Position numbers and translations under genes: made by a program. A stretch of DNA of 64,000 nt. Source: Plumapathes pennacea. Its lineage: Eukaryota; Cnidaria; Anthozoa; Antipatharia; Myriopathidae. Below are positions 45,541-59,400 of this stretch, one piece after another (the first letter of the stretch is position 1; each line of letters starts with the position of its first letter). The stretch is from assembly GCA_964036295.1 (NCBI GenBank), contig OZ038470.1, positions 2,593,501 through 2,657,500 of the forward strand. Reading direction: 5' to 3'. Under the pieces are notes generated by a model. The model had not been told where the DNA came from. It made no database searches and saw nothing but the letters and a program-made list of their open reading frames with translations.

Positions 45541-47522
45541 TTGCCGACACTGTTTAGGCATGTTGGAACTGTCAGTGATATATATTCATGGATGTCATAC
45601 AGTATCAGCAAATGCAGGTTTATTTATTTATTGCAAATAATTGTTATGGAGCAGTTTATTAAATTTTTGATGACTGTCTAAAAACCAAAACCAAAGCAAG
45701 TACCCAACTGATCACAGAGGCTTAACCATGTTTTTCAACCAATCAGAATTAGCCAAGGTATTAAGCTGTATTGTTTTATGATGAAGCTGAAACCAATCAG
45801 CAATGTGAAAAGAGGGCTTAGATGGGGTTTACTGTTAAGTGTTATACTGTCATTCGAAAAACAGCTCTATGCTGATGATCATTTAGATAAATAACTCTTG
45901 TTGCTTTGTTTTACGTTTTCAGAAAATTTTACATTTAGAGATTTTTGAGATATAATTCAATAGTATTGACCTAAATTTTGTGAAATTGACAACAGTATTG
46001 TTATATTGTATCTAAATTCCTGCAAATGTTGGCAAATTAAATGTATGTAAGAATAGGTCTTGTACCAGGGTATCAAATATGCAAAAATGAACTTATTCTT
46101 ATTCTTATTTTAGGGCGCGTTCGATTGGGTCTACTCTGGAATAGGAATAGCAACACTGATTGATAAAATATTTTGCTTTAAAGCTGAATTATGTTGAGAT
46201 GTATTGGGAGCTGTTCAAAATGTCAGCACAAAGGTTTTGAAAACAATGCCAAAAAATAATTCCCCAAGAACAAGCAAAACTTTGGATCATTTTAGCTATT
46301 CCTATTACAGAATACGGTCAATTACAAACGAACGTACCCTTATTATATATCAATGATGGTGAAATAAAGCAGTGAATGCATGTGGCTGGTGATGGTGAAT
46401 GATGCCTTGTTGTGATGCTAGTTTTTGTTTAACATTTCAAACACTCGTACTCAAAGAATGTCGAGTGACATCCCCTTTCTGTTTGCCGGGGTCAGGGCAG
46501 AAAATTTTAGACTTGACGACCCCCCCCCCCCCCCCCTCAACCTATAATATTTTATAATAATTATTTTTATTATAAATATTTTATTGCTGTCACCATTTTA
46601 CTGATCCTGCAAATTCATGCCCATGTTCTTTACCGCTGATTGTTTGCGGCTGCGAGATGCGTTCGTCCGTTGCGGAATTTCTCCCTCCCATCCACGTCTT
46701 CAGCTTTTTTCTCGCCTGGGAAAATCCACCGAAACTAAAATCACCAACGGATGCGCAGACGTTTTGCCGCTGTGTTGGGAAGGGAGCATGAAACTAGTCT
46801 CATTCTCCCCTCGGTCATCAGTGGAGCGAAGACTTAGTTGACTCAGGACCGCACAAAGACGGCAACATGTCGCTCTTTCAGGCAAAAGAAAACCTATTAT
46901 GGTGGATCAAACATGGATTTCAGGTCAGTCAAGATGTTTCCACGTGATTTACGACAAGAAAAAGGGGAAAGAAAAAATACTTAGGTGCCGCAATTCAAAA
47001 TATCACCTCCAGTCCGCGTCGAAAATGCCAGCCTTCATAAAGGCGCACAGAATTCACCTACGTTTTAGACCGAAAAATAATAATCCCGACAAAATTGGAG
47101 TCGGTTGGAAGCTCGTGCTTTGCTGTTTTTTTTACGAAAATGTTGACCTGTATTCTGGTATATTATATAATAAAATTTGTTCTATTTTTGCAATTTTTTT
47201 TTAAAACCCTTCAACAGAGGGAGGTCTGGGGATCAGCACGTGATTAGCGATGCTGGATTGGCTGTACGAATGCCGATTGTTGATTGGTTCTTTTGTGTAT
47301 CTTCGCTTGTGTTGTCTTGTGGCGGTTCTTTCAACGAACGATCGTCAGCAACATTTGGAGTTTTAGCTTCTTTTTCGGCGATCTGCTTATTCTTTAGCAG
47401 GTAATATTTGGATGAGCTATCTGTAGATATAAATCCACACTGTGTACGTCAGTTAGATACGCTAATTTTGCCTTAAAACCGTAGATTTGGGACTCCGAAG
47501 ATTTTCCCGCCTTTTCACCAGG
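45541..47522. other. Region upstream of TOP2
   Basis: Non-coding except for a short exon-like start at 46867 (MSLFQAKENLLWWIKHGFQ followed by GTCAGT), for which no partner exon was found. It contains a C run near 46522-46536. Inverted CCAAT boxes near 47257 and 47283 and a CACGTG E-box at 47237-47242 lie just ahead of the TOP2 start. Confidence 0.5.
47237..47510 (+). promoter_or_regulatory. TOP2 proximal promoter candidate
   Basis: Holds an E-box CACGTG (47237-47242), two inverted CCAAT boxes (GATTGGCT near 47256; GATTGGTT near 47282) and an exact E2F-type TTTCCCGC (47503-47510) just before the ATG at 47523. Vertebrate TOP2A promoters also rely on inverted CCAAT boxes and cell-cycle elements. 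The transcription start is not visible from sequence. Confidence 0.45.
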
Positions 47523-50344
47523 ATGGATGTTGAAAACCCGTTGCAGGTAATTTTTTAGCTTATATTTTGACCCCCAAAACACAGCAAGTATTCCTTTCTA
47601 AGTTTTATTGAGGCCTTTATGTTCACTGCGATGGTGTAATGTGATGAAGATATAGCCTAGTAGAGTGCCCACTTTGTGGCCACAGAAGTAAAATATATAT
47701 TGAAGCAAGGTTTTATATCCCACAACAGCCCGTGAACATGAACATTGTACCAGAGAATGGAGGGTCGCCAAAGAAGAAGAGCAAAAAGCGCTTGTCTGTT
47801 GAACGAATTTACCAGAAGAAGACACAACTGGAGCATATTCTTCTTCGTCCGGATACTTACATTGGCTCAGTTGAAACCATCAAACAGAGCATGTGGGTGT
47901 ACGATCAACATCTCCAAGCCATCGTCAATAAAGAAATTAATTTTGTCCCAGGACTCTACAAGATCTTCGATGAAATTATAGGTAAAGGGTTAGCTAGTTT
48001 TTGTTTTAACATACAGCCCCATCTTGGCCTATTACTGAAGTATAATTAATAAATTTCCACTGGTTTGCCGTGGTGTGGACTCTTATTTACCACGATTTAC
48101 GTCATCACATGGTCAAAATGTTGTGGACTCACGAGGCGCTTTGCCGAATGAGTCCGCAACTAATTTTGACCATGCGATGATGTAAATCGTGGTAAATAAG
48201 AGTCCACACCACGGCAAACCAGTGGAAATTTGTTTTTTACCACAACATTTAGAAATATACAGGAAACTTTCATTGTATTTTGCTGCAAAACGTGACATGC
48301 TGGCGTCAGCATCGTTGTCTGGACTCTTATTTACCACGGTAAATCAACCAATCAGAGAGCGAGAAACTAGTGTGTTGTGGTAAAATGCTTTTTTACACTC
48401 TCATCTCAGGGAAAAAATTAGATTCTTGTGAGGAACACCAACCTGGTTGGAAACAAATGATATGCATTGTCCAACATGATCCAGTTCTGTTTCCATGAAA
48501 ATTCATTGTTATTAAATTTGGTATAGACAGTATGAACAAATATGTTTTCCTTTGGTGATTTCTGTCTTCATATAAGAGCCAATTTGCACATTGCAACTCT
48601 TGCTTATGACACTTAAGTTACACGTCCAGAGGGTTGATTTACACATACAGTGCGATTCAATGTCATGAGAAAGTTGCATACAGTATAATTATGTGGTGGC
48701 TGAATTGCATGCGTGGATGTTTATATCACTGTTTTTCATGTTGTTCATGTCAACTTGTTCTTTCAGTGAATGCTGCAGACAATAAACAAAGAGATCCTTC
48801 GATGTCTGTCATCAAGATAACCATAGATCAGTAAGTGCTTGCTACAGTGTACAGTATGTTAGAATTTATTAACTCCATTTATGGTAGCCATACATACCTT
48901 GTACTAACGGTATCTTTTTAGCTGCTCAATGCTTTATATATGATTTGTGTTGTGCTCCTAATAATATCGTGTATAAATAAACAATAAACTACTTTTGACG
49001 AGGAAATATGCATGGGTAATTGTTCGAGGACATTATCTGTTTTGAGAAGCAAACAGTTGCAAGAGAATGAAGCTCGGATATTTTTAATAACTACAGTGCT
49101 CGACAATAAGGTTTTAGGTTGGTTGCCCTTCAGACTGTAGATTGACTTCAAGCAATAGAAAGTTTCATAATTTCTAGTTGCCCGGCCCAGAATTTACCTG
49201 CCCGACCAAAAGTTTTGGTTGCCAAGGACAAGCGGGCAACCATTAATGTCAAGCGTTGAACTAGCGACAGTTTGCCAGGCGGGTTGATGAATGGTATCTG
49301 ATTCTATTGGGTCACATGTCATGATTCCACCTAGGGAAGGGAACACCATCAGCATCTATAATGATGGAAAAGGAATTCCAATTGAGCAACACCGTGAGCA
49401 GAAGGTTTTTGTGCCTACTCTGATTTTTGGTCAACTGCTGACGTCGAGTAACTATGACGATGACCAGAAGAAAGTTACTGGTGGACGTAATGGCTATGGG
49501 GCAAAGCTGTGCAACATTTTTAGCACAAAGTTTACTGTGGAAACATGTTGTGCTGAATATGGCAAAAGTTTTAAGCAGGTAATGTACCATTAGGGTTCCC
49601 TCTCACTTCCCAGAGTGATCAACTTCCTATTTCTTTTTCATGGCATCTCCAGAAATATATTACACAGTTTGGAGAATTTTGCTTTTGATACCTTGCTGAG
49701 ACAACAGCTGGTTAAATTATTAACTTGTACAGCTCATACATTTTGTTCTTAAAGGGTTAGAGAATATGCATTTTGAACTTAGGAGTGAAAGGCTTAACAG
49801 GCTTTTCTAAATTTTCACAGACTTGGACAAAAAATATGGGGAAAGCGAGCGAGCCACAGATCAAGGACTTCAAAGGCAAGGATTTTACATGTGTCACATT
49901 TAAGCCAGACCTGGCCAAATTTAATATGGAGAAGCTGGAAGATGATATGGTGGCTTTGATGACACGGCGTGCCTATGACATTGCTGGGGCTGTCCGAGGA
50001 GTGGCAGTCTACCTCAACAAAGAGAAGCTCCAGGTGCTTAATATGCTTACTTACAGAGCTTGCATTTAATTCCCCTCTTCATCTTTCTTGGTCTTTGTCA
50101 GTAGCACTATGGATAATATCAATGGTCATTGCACAAAACTGGGGCAATACAACCAAATTTAAGTGCAGTTTTCATAGTATGGCTTGTACTGCAGTAAAAC
50201 GTTTCCTTTCAAGAGTTAGATAGTAGAGGTGACAATGTATTATTGTGGTTGATCTCAACTCCCAAAGGGATATGTTTCTTTTGTTTCTGTCATCTAACAT
50301 GCCCGAATCTGATATCATCATCACCATCATTATTATTATTATTA

Positions 50345-50426
<82 letters not shown>

Positions 50427-53400
50427 GTTGAGGGGTGTATGTGTCATATTAAGGTGTCTTGGTTATCCCAATAGGTGAGATCATTCAGAGATTATGTGGA
50501 GTTGTATCTAAAAGTAGCAGAGAAAGAGAAGGAGGAGGATGATGAGGATGACAAGGAGAAGACAAAGCCAATGGTCATTCATGAAGTGGTGAACAAGCGC
50601 TGGGAAGTATGTGCAACATTAAGTGAGAAGGGATTTCAGCAGGCCAGTTTTGTGAACAGCATTGCAACTACAAAGGTCAGTTGGTAACTCAGCAGTGAGA
50701 AGTCTGCCGGCATACTTGTGTATAGAACAACACCAATAGTATGGGAGATGATTCTGCCAATTCACACTACATTACTCATATATTGGCCAGTAGAATATTG
50801 GCATTCTGAACTCAGTAATAGGTTTAAACCTGATTTTTGGTTTGGGCACCGTAAGAATATAAAAAAAACTTCCCTGAAAACTGTCACTAAGATGCTAAGA
50901 AGTTAAGTTAGCCCTGCAACAGCAAGCAAATAATTGAAATCAAGATCTGTATCTTGATCACTGATTGTGATTTTTTTTCCTTTGGTTTTGATAGGGTGGG
51001 ACACACGTGAATTATGTTGCTGAACAGCTAATTACCAAACTGATGGGTGTGGTGAAGAAGAAAGCCGGCAAGGGCTGCATTAACATCAAACCCTTCCAAA
51101 TCAAGAATCACCTGTGGCTTTTCATCAACTGTCAGATCGAGAATCCGGCATTTGACTCCCAGACCAAAGAGAACATGACGCTGAGAGCAAAGGCATTTGG
51201 ATCAACCTGTGAACTAAGTGAAAAGTTCATCAAAGGGGTATGCAGTTGTACTGTCACAAATCTAATATTGTCAAACATAATCCTTTTTTTTTTTTCTTCT
51301 TCTTCTTTTTTTTTTTTTTTTTTTTTTTTCACAATTTTACTCTTACCTCTTTGTTGCCGTTGTTGTTGTTGTTGTTATTGTTTTTGTTTTTTAAACACTG
51401 AGTATGCAGTTCAATAAATATAATCCCGGACTACATTCTGTCCTTTATCAGAATTTGAATTGAGCCACTTTAGCATGTGCAGCTGGTAAATGGTGAACAT
51501 TATTTTGTGTGTACCTAAACTAACACATCTTTATTCAATATAATTATTATGACAGGTACAAGGTTGTGGTGTGGTTGAAAGTATTTTGAACTGGGTGAAG
51601 TTCAAGACACAGGTCTGTACAATTTACTTTATTGTTTGCTTTAGAGTCATTTTTAAATGACTGCTGAAACCAATACCAAAGCAAACTGACCACAGAGGCT
51701 GTAAGAAACACTTTTAACCAATTGGAAACCAGAAGTAGTCCGCATCTGGTTTCACTTTAGAGAAAAAACTGATCAGAAGTGTGGGGATATGCCATCGCCA
51801 ATATTGTTTTCTTGCATGAGAATATAGCATGAATCACCTGAAAAAGGGCTCTATGGTTGTTTTATTCTGTCATACTGTATGTTATATTTTGTGGTTTTGA
51901 CGACTTGCTCAGCTGTGAACTTGTTGTGCCCTGGGCCTGGTTTTTCGAAAGTCAATTAAGCTATTCCAGGATTAACAAAATTCTTTCTCTCGACCTCTCT
52001 GCTAATAAACTGCTAGGTTTTGTTCAAAGATGGATTAGAAAGCTTGTTCCAGCTTAAAACGTTATCAAGAAAGTTGTTGTGGACGAAACTTTCATGTATT
52101 CAGGCTAAAAAATGACAAGAAAGTTTAGACCTAATCCAGGATTAGCGTAATCATGCTTTGAAAAACTAGGCCCTGGTGATTTGGCATTCTCGCAAGAGCT
52201 GATCATCTTATCATTCATTGCAGACTCAACTAAACAAAAAGTGCAGTGCCACAAAGCACAGCAAACTAAAGGGGATTCCAAAGCTTGATGATGCCAACGA
52301 TGCTGGAAGCAGGAACTCCCAAGCATGCACATTGATCCTGACTGAGGGGGACTCAGCTAAGACACTGGCTGTCAGTGGGCTGAGTGTTGTCGGCAGAGAT
52401 CGTTATGGAGTGTTTCCGCTAAGGGGCAAGCTGTTGAATGTCCGTGATGCGTCCCACAAGCAGGTGAGAGTTACTGTGCATCATGTTTAGCAAGTGATGT
52501 AAATTAATTATCACCATGCAAGTAAATATAATGATATTTCCTAATCCTGATTATCAGTATCACAGGGTGTGATGAAAATATTTACCTACATGTATGGGCA
52601 AGTTGTAGCCAATGACTAACAGCTTTCTGTCAGGAAATTTGCCAGCCCAACTGGAAAGTCTGGTACTCCAGGCTAAGGGTACAGCTTTGATTATGGCCAA
52701 TCTTGTATCTGCATTTTTGTTTTTGGCTTCCTTAAAACTGTAGCTTGAGAACCCCTTTGGTGATTCTGTTGCTTCATGTTGTATAAGTTAGTTTCTTTGT
52801 TGTTGTTTCCTAGATTCTTGACAATGCTGAAATCAACAACCTACTCAAGATTGTGGGACTTCAGTACAACAAGAAGTACTCAAAAGTTGAGGACCTGAAG
52901 ACACTGCGGTACGGCCATGTGATGATCATGACAGATCAGGATCAAGATGGTTCCCATATCAAGGGCCTCCTGATCAACTTCATTCACAGCAACTGGCCTG
53001 GTTTGATGCGCCTTCCATTTCTCGAAGAATTCATCACACCCATTGTCAAGGTAAAAACAGTCTCCTTAAACTTCAGGGCCCGGTTTTTCGAAAGTCAATT
53101 AAGCTAATCCAGGATTAACGAAATTCTTTCTCTCGACCTCTCTGCCAATATACTACAGGATTTTGTTCGAAGATGGATTAAAAAGCTTGTTCCAGCCTAC
53201 AACGTTATCAAGAAAGTCGTTGTGGATGAAAATTTCACGTTTGTTAGGCTTATAAATGACAAGAAAGTTTACATCTAACCCAGGATTAGCCTAATTGTGC
53301 TTTGAAAAACTGGGCCCAGAGCTTTGTGTGCTTGTAATGTAGGTTGTTTCTCATTGCATCACTCGCACTATTTCTTCTTAAAAGGTTGGGAGAATCTGTA

Positions 53401-56400
53401 TTTCAAGCTTGGGAGTGAAAGGGTAAATAATATCAGCACTCTTTATTCAACAGGTAAGCAAGAAAAATCAAGAAATTCCATTCTACAGCATCCCTGAGTT
53501 TGAAGAATGGAAGAGCAGCACTGAGAACTTCAAATCATGGAAAGTCAAGTACTACAAGGGTTTGGGTACGAGTACCCCTAAAGAGGCTAAGGAATACTTT
53601 GCGGACATGGATCGTCATCGCATCACGTTCAACTATGACGGACCAACATGCGATGAAGCCATTCTCATGGTTAGTGGACTGAAACAAAGCACAGTGTCAC
53701 CCTTCTATATTGAGTTATGGAAGCATGCAGGAATTTGAAAGAACAGACATTAGATAAGTCACTAGAGAGCATCGCATTTCTCCACACTTCAAATTCCCAA
53801 GTGCTTAAAAGTGCATAAATCAATAAAGTACTGTATGATGAGTGCTTTATTTCTTTTATAAGATACCTGCAAAACCAAAAGAGAATGCAAACCGACATCA
53901 AACTGACACCTTGCATGCTGCAGTTAGTGTTAAGTTAATGCATGTTACATGCAGTATTTGTTAACGTTTGTAAATCAGATCACACATATGGTTTTTGTTC
54001 ACTGTATTCTATAATTGAGAGCAGATCACAGACAACTTTGTAAAAACTGACCAACAGCCAACACTCTTTTACTTCCAGGCTTTTAGCAAGAAAAAAGTGC
54101 AGAACCGCAAGGATTGGCTAAATCATGGAATGGAAGAGAGGAAGTGGAGGAGGCAGCAGGGACTTTCAGAGGTCTGTTTTGAGGGAGAAATCTTTCTCTT
54201 ATGGCACTAACTGCAAGCAGTACTTGAAGACACTTATTACACGAGACTGTTCAATAGCGGATCTTTGTTTAAAGAATTGAGAGAAAAAAAAACTAATTTT
54301 GTTCTTGTTCATTGGAGCTGTTGCATATCTGCTGAGCAACAATGTGACGTAGTATAGTTTCAGTGCCAGGTTTTAGTTTTTTTTTTACAGGGTTTAGAGA
54401 CTCTAATGTGCTCCTTCAGTCTCTCAGCAGAGGTTTATCATATCATACAATATTGAGGATTTAACAAATTGGTAGTTTGGTCAGATGAATGATAGTGCAG
54501 CTAATTCTCGCAATATCACTTGTATAGTTTTTTCTTGAATACCGTAGTTGATAAAATTTGTAATTTGACAGCATGTCACTCTGTTTGGTCTGCAGGTGTA
54601 TTTGTATGAGAAAGATACCAAGGCTGTGTCGTACACAGATTTTGTAAACAAGGAATTGATCTTGTTTTCAAATGCCGACAATGAAAGATCCATTCCAAGC
54701 CTCGTTGATGGTATGTATCAATATGTTACTACAAGCATCAGGGCACCTTGAACTGCTGTGTCTGCTAGTCTATGCAATGTACACATTACATGAAATTTTG
54801 TGTGAAATTTGGAAACTAGTTATCTAGTGAAAGTTTCTCTGAGAGTTTTACTAGTCTGTTGTCAATTTTACTGGTGATCGGACTAGCAGACTACCGCTAA
54901 TTTCTAACCCTGATAACTGTAAGAATATTGTTTGTTTAGGCTTAAAACCTGGACAAAGGAAAGTGTTATACACTTGCTTCAAGAGGAATGACAAAAGAGA
55001 AGTGAAAGTTGCACAATTGTCTGGTTCTGTGGCAGAACTCTCCGCATACCACCATGGCGAGGTGAGCTCAATCAGTCAGAGTTTGAAGCGCTTTTTCATG
55101 CTGCAGTGTATGCGTAGAAAGAAACTGGGAGCAAATTATCGACACGCATGTGTACTTACTCGATATAAATAACAGACAAGATTACATGGGAAAAATATAG
55201 AGAAGGGTATCAAGGTCTATGCTAGTCTATCAACAGTAATAACTAATGATTAAGAACAACAGAACAGCCTATCTGAAGTATGCTGTGGTAATAGGTGCAG
55301 GGCATCAGGGTGTTTTATAATCTCTTTCCACACTGATGCAGTCAAAACCAAGTTTCCTTTAGTGCTGGTTGTCTATTGTATTTTATAGTTGATCCTTAGT
55401 GTTGTTTTGTTTTTTCATCTGGCAAGTTTTTAACCCTTTCACTCCCAAATGCAGATTCTCCCAACCTTTTATAGGGAAACTGTATGAATGATGTAGTGAG
55501 AATTGATAGTCTAATCAGCTATTATCTGAGATGGTATCAAAAGCCAAGTTCTAACTGTATGATATATTTGTGCTGCCGAAACTGAAGGAGAAAATTAAAC
55601 TTGATCACTCTTTCTGCACCCGTCAGGTGAGTCTGCATGGAACAATCATAAACCTGGCCCAGAACTTTGTGGGCAGCAACAACATGAACCTTCTGCAGCC
55701 TATTGGTCAGTTTGGCACCCGACTTCACGGTGGCAAGGATGCGGCCAGTCCTCGTTACATCTTCACCATGTTAAGCCCCGTAGCCAGGCTGGCATTTCCG
55801 ATGAATGATGACCACTGCCTCAAGTACTTGATGGATGACAACCAGCGCATTGAGCCCGAGTGGTACTGCCCTATTCTGCCGATGGTCTTGGTCAATGGAG
55901 CGGATGGGATCGGGACGGGTTACAGCACCAAGATACCCAACTATAACGTCAGGGACATTTGCTCAAATCTGAAGAAGATGATGGCGGGAGAGGAGCCAAA
56001 GGAAATGGTATGAAGCTGTGTGGCTACATTTAAAACACCACCCCCCCGAGTACGATTCTCACTGCTGCGCACTAGCGTGAACACACAAGTACTCACGCCA
56101 GAATTCGATCACAGTGTCCGAGTACCCTAAAGTGGGCACCGGTTTTCAGTGGGTTCGCATTTGTTTGTTTGTTTGTTTGGTTTGGTTTGGCTGTTTTGCC
56201 GGTTCCCAGACACTAGTGCTCGGGCACGCCCTAGTTGACGTGGCACGTACTGATTGGTTGCTTGCTTGCTTGCTTGCTTGCAGACTCCATCCTACAAGAA
56301 CTTCACAGGGACAATCACGCAAATGGATGCGACCAGATACAGTGTCACAGGGAACATTGAAGTGATTGAAGCGGGGACCGTGGAGATAACGGAACTGCCA

Positions 56401-59400
56401 ATCGGCACTTGGACACAACCTTATAAGGAGTCCGTGCTCGAACCCATGCTTCACGGCACTGAGAAGTGCCCTCCCTGCATCACGTGAGTTACACTATCTT
56501 AATTAGTTGCCAAACGAGTAGTCCCGTGGGCTTGGTTGTTCAACGCTTGAGAGCCCTGGATTAACCGAATTCTTTCTGATGGTCTAACAAACTGCACAGT
56601 TTTGATCAAAGACTCCTTCGTGAATCAACCTGGGGCTCACGTGGGAAAATTTGAACGTCTCAGAGGGAACTGTTAGCAGGGTCATAGAAAACCTGGAAAG
56701 TCATGAAATTTTCGATTTCATTTTCCAGGGCTGGAAAGCCATGGAATTTAAGTGTGGGTCATGGAAAATGACGTTCATTTTACGAAAATGTGTCGGGAAA
56801 CGGACAGTTTTTGTTAATTTTCGAAAACAACTGGTCAACTTTAGGTGACATAAAACTTTAAAAGGTCATGAAAGTCATGGAATTTCATAAAGCCCAAAAG
56901 AGTACGAACCTGTGTTAGTGAACTTTTATCAATACTTTACCGATATGTGTGTGTGTGTGTGTGTTCTCTTTAGTGACTACAAGGAGTACCAGACGGATAC
57001 TACGGTGAGGTTTCTAATCACCATGACTGAAGAGAAGTTAGCAGAAGCTGAAAAGATGGGCCTACACAAGAGATTCAAACTCGAATCTTACCTCAATACA
57101 AGTAATATGGTAAGGCAGGGACAAAATTGGTGCTATACAGTGTTGTTTTGTTTGCCACTATTTAAGAAATATATAACGCGTCACCGTGTAATATAGCCTC
57201 ATCTAAACACGCGGGATGTTGGGAGAACACGAGAGTAGCGTAAGGAAACCACGAGGCCGCCTCGTGGTTTCCGGCGCTACTCGAGTGTTCTCCCAACTTC
57301 CCAAGTGTTTAGATGAGGCTATATTACACGGGAACACGTTATATATTTCTTTTATAAAATAATTAGTCTAGTAAAAAAACATCGCGTATCACGTCAGCGT
57401 GTAATATACTCTCATCTAACACGGTTATTTAGCCAATCAGGATGCGCGTAGTATCATAGTTATTTTGTAAAATTTTCATAACAACTTTTTACCATCATCT
57501 TATTTAGGTTCTTTTTGACGCCCTTGGTTGTTTGCGGAAGTACGAGAAAACCACGGACATCTTGAAGGAATTCTTTACCCTTCGTTTAGAGCGGTACGGG
57601 ATCCGTAAAGCGTTTCTCGAAGGGATGCTGACTGCCGAATCCAAGAAGCTTAATAACCAAGCGCGTTTTATTTTGGAGAAGATCGAAGGAAAAATTGTCA
57701 TCGGTAAGTCGTACAGGGCTCACACGGTCATGCAGTTTGAAGCTTGTATTCCAGGCCTGGAAAAGTCATGGAATTTCAGATTTTTTATGAATTAGTTTCG
57801 AGCTTTGTGTCAAGCATCAGAATCTTTGGCTGCCAGGGCGTTTTGCTCGTTGTTTTGAGGTCAGCAGGGATTATTTTAAAATTCATGGAATTTTGTGCCC
57901 ATGTTTGTGTTTGAACTCTGTTGTATTCTAACTTGATAACAGGGGAATGGAGAGGACGTAGAAAGGAAGAAGGTTGAGAATCAGACAGATTCTCAAACTC
58001 CACTTCCAATCCCCTGCCCAAGAGTGATATAGTGAGAAGTGATTGTCCAATCAGGTTTCATCTGAGCAAACTATCACATTTCTGATTAGAGACGGAAGCA
58101 GAAAATTGAAGTCGATCGCTGCCACCGTTAATCAAATGCCACAAATTTTCTCTCCAGAAAACAGAAGTAAGCGGGACGTGGTCATGACACTGGTGCAACG
58201 TGGTTACGATTCAGACCCGGTGAAGGCGTGGAAGGACACACAAAAGTTCAATGCGGCCACCACGGACGATGACGATGGTGACGATGCGTCTAGTGTAGTG
58301 AGTAGTACGGCATCCGGCGCTGGAGGACCCGATTTCAACTATCTGCTGCAAATGGCACTGCTCTCTTTGTCCAAGGAGAAGAAGGAGGAGTTGTTAAAGG
58401 AGAAGGGCGACAAAGTAAGCGCGTTTGTTGTGCAGGGCTCGAAACGTATTGTCTAGGCTGTCGAATGAGCTACATTACCTGGCGGCGGTGGAATCGCAAA
58501 TAGTAAAACGTTTATCCGGGTTCTTTTCAGGCTGAGGAGCTTCGCGTTTTGCGAGAGAAGACTCTGGAAGACCTGTGGACGGATGATCTCGACTGCTTCT
58601 TGGAAGAGTTGGAAGTTAGTATGTGCAGATAAATGCACTTACTCTCCCCTCTACTCTATTAGTGTTCAATTACCGTGAAACGGCTAACAATTTAGAACAA
58701 CAAAGGTTTTCTTGGAAGAGTTGGAGGTTAGCATGTGCAGAGAAATGCACTTTATTACCACGAAACGGTTAACAATCAATAACAACAAAGGTTTTCTCCG
58801 CAGCAATTGGAACAGCAAGAACGTGAAGAAGAGTTGGTTGCTATCAGGGCCCAAGCGGGAAAACGCACGGCGGGAAAGCGCGCGGTAACTAAGCCAAAAC
58901 CAAGGAAGCCCAAAGCACCGGCACAACCCGAGAAAGCAGACAAGGAGATCAAGAAAGAGCCCAAGAAGGTTGCCAAGGCATCCACAGAGGAGAAGGACCC
59001 GTGGAGTGTCGAGGAGGACTCAGGAGAGCCAGTAATGTTGTCTCTGGCCGAGCGTATCGCCAAGAAGAAAGTAGACACCCAGGCCTCTAGCAGCTCGACC
59101 GCTGCGAAGAAGCAAAGTACTTTGGACGGCTTTAGATCGAAAGCAAGTACAACGCAGAAAAGCAAGTCGAAGAAGGTGATAGAAAGCGAAGAGGAGGACC
59201 TCGTCATGGAGTTCAGCGATACCAGTAACGAGAGCGAGTCCCAGCGAAGCAAGAGGGCCAAGCGAGGCGGGCAGACCAAGGTAAGGACATGTACAGTTAC
59301 CTGTCTTGCTTTCGGGAAAAAAGTTTTCATTATCCAACAGTGTTCACACGGTCATGGAATTTGAAATTTGTATCCCAGTATTTTACCGATCATTTCTAAG

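Noticed and set aside
46867..46922. Start exon MSLFQAKENLLWWIKHGFQ with a GTCAGT donor
   Set aside because: A faint resemblance to the MSLF start of BBS9 is too short to support, and no partner exon was found.
50172..50478. Poly-Ile and poly-Leu frames
   Set aside because: Translation of the (ATT)n microsatellite in TOP2 intron 5.
54388..54560. A further MITE A copy in TOP2 intron 12
   Set aside because: Only scattered short matches (CTCCTTCAGTCTCTCAGCAG, TTATCATATCATACAATAT); too diverged to call with confidence.
58711..58726. Second donor as an alternative end of TOP2 exon 20
   Set aside because: Reading through the first donor hits TAA within a few codons, so the longer exon would not code.
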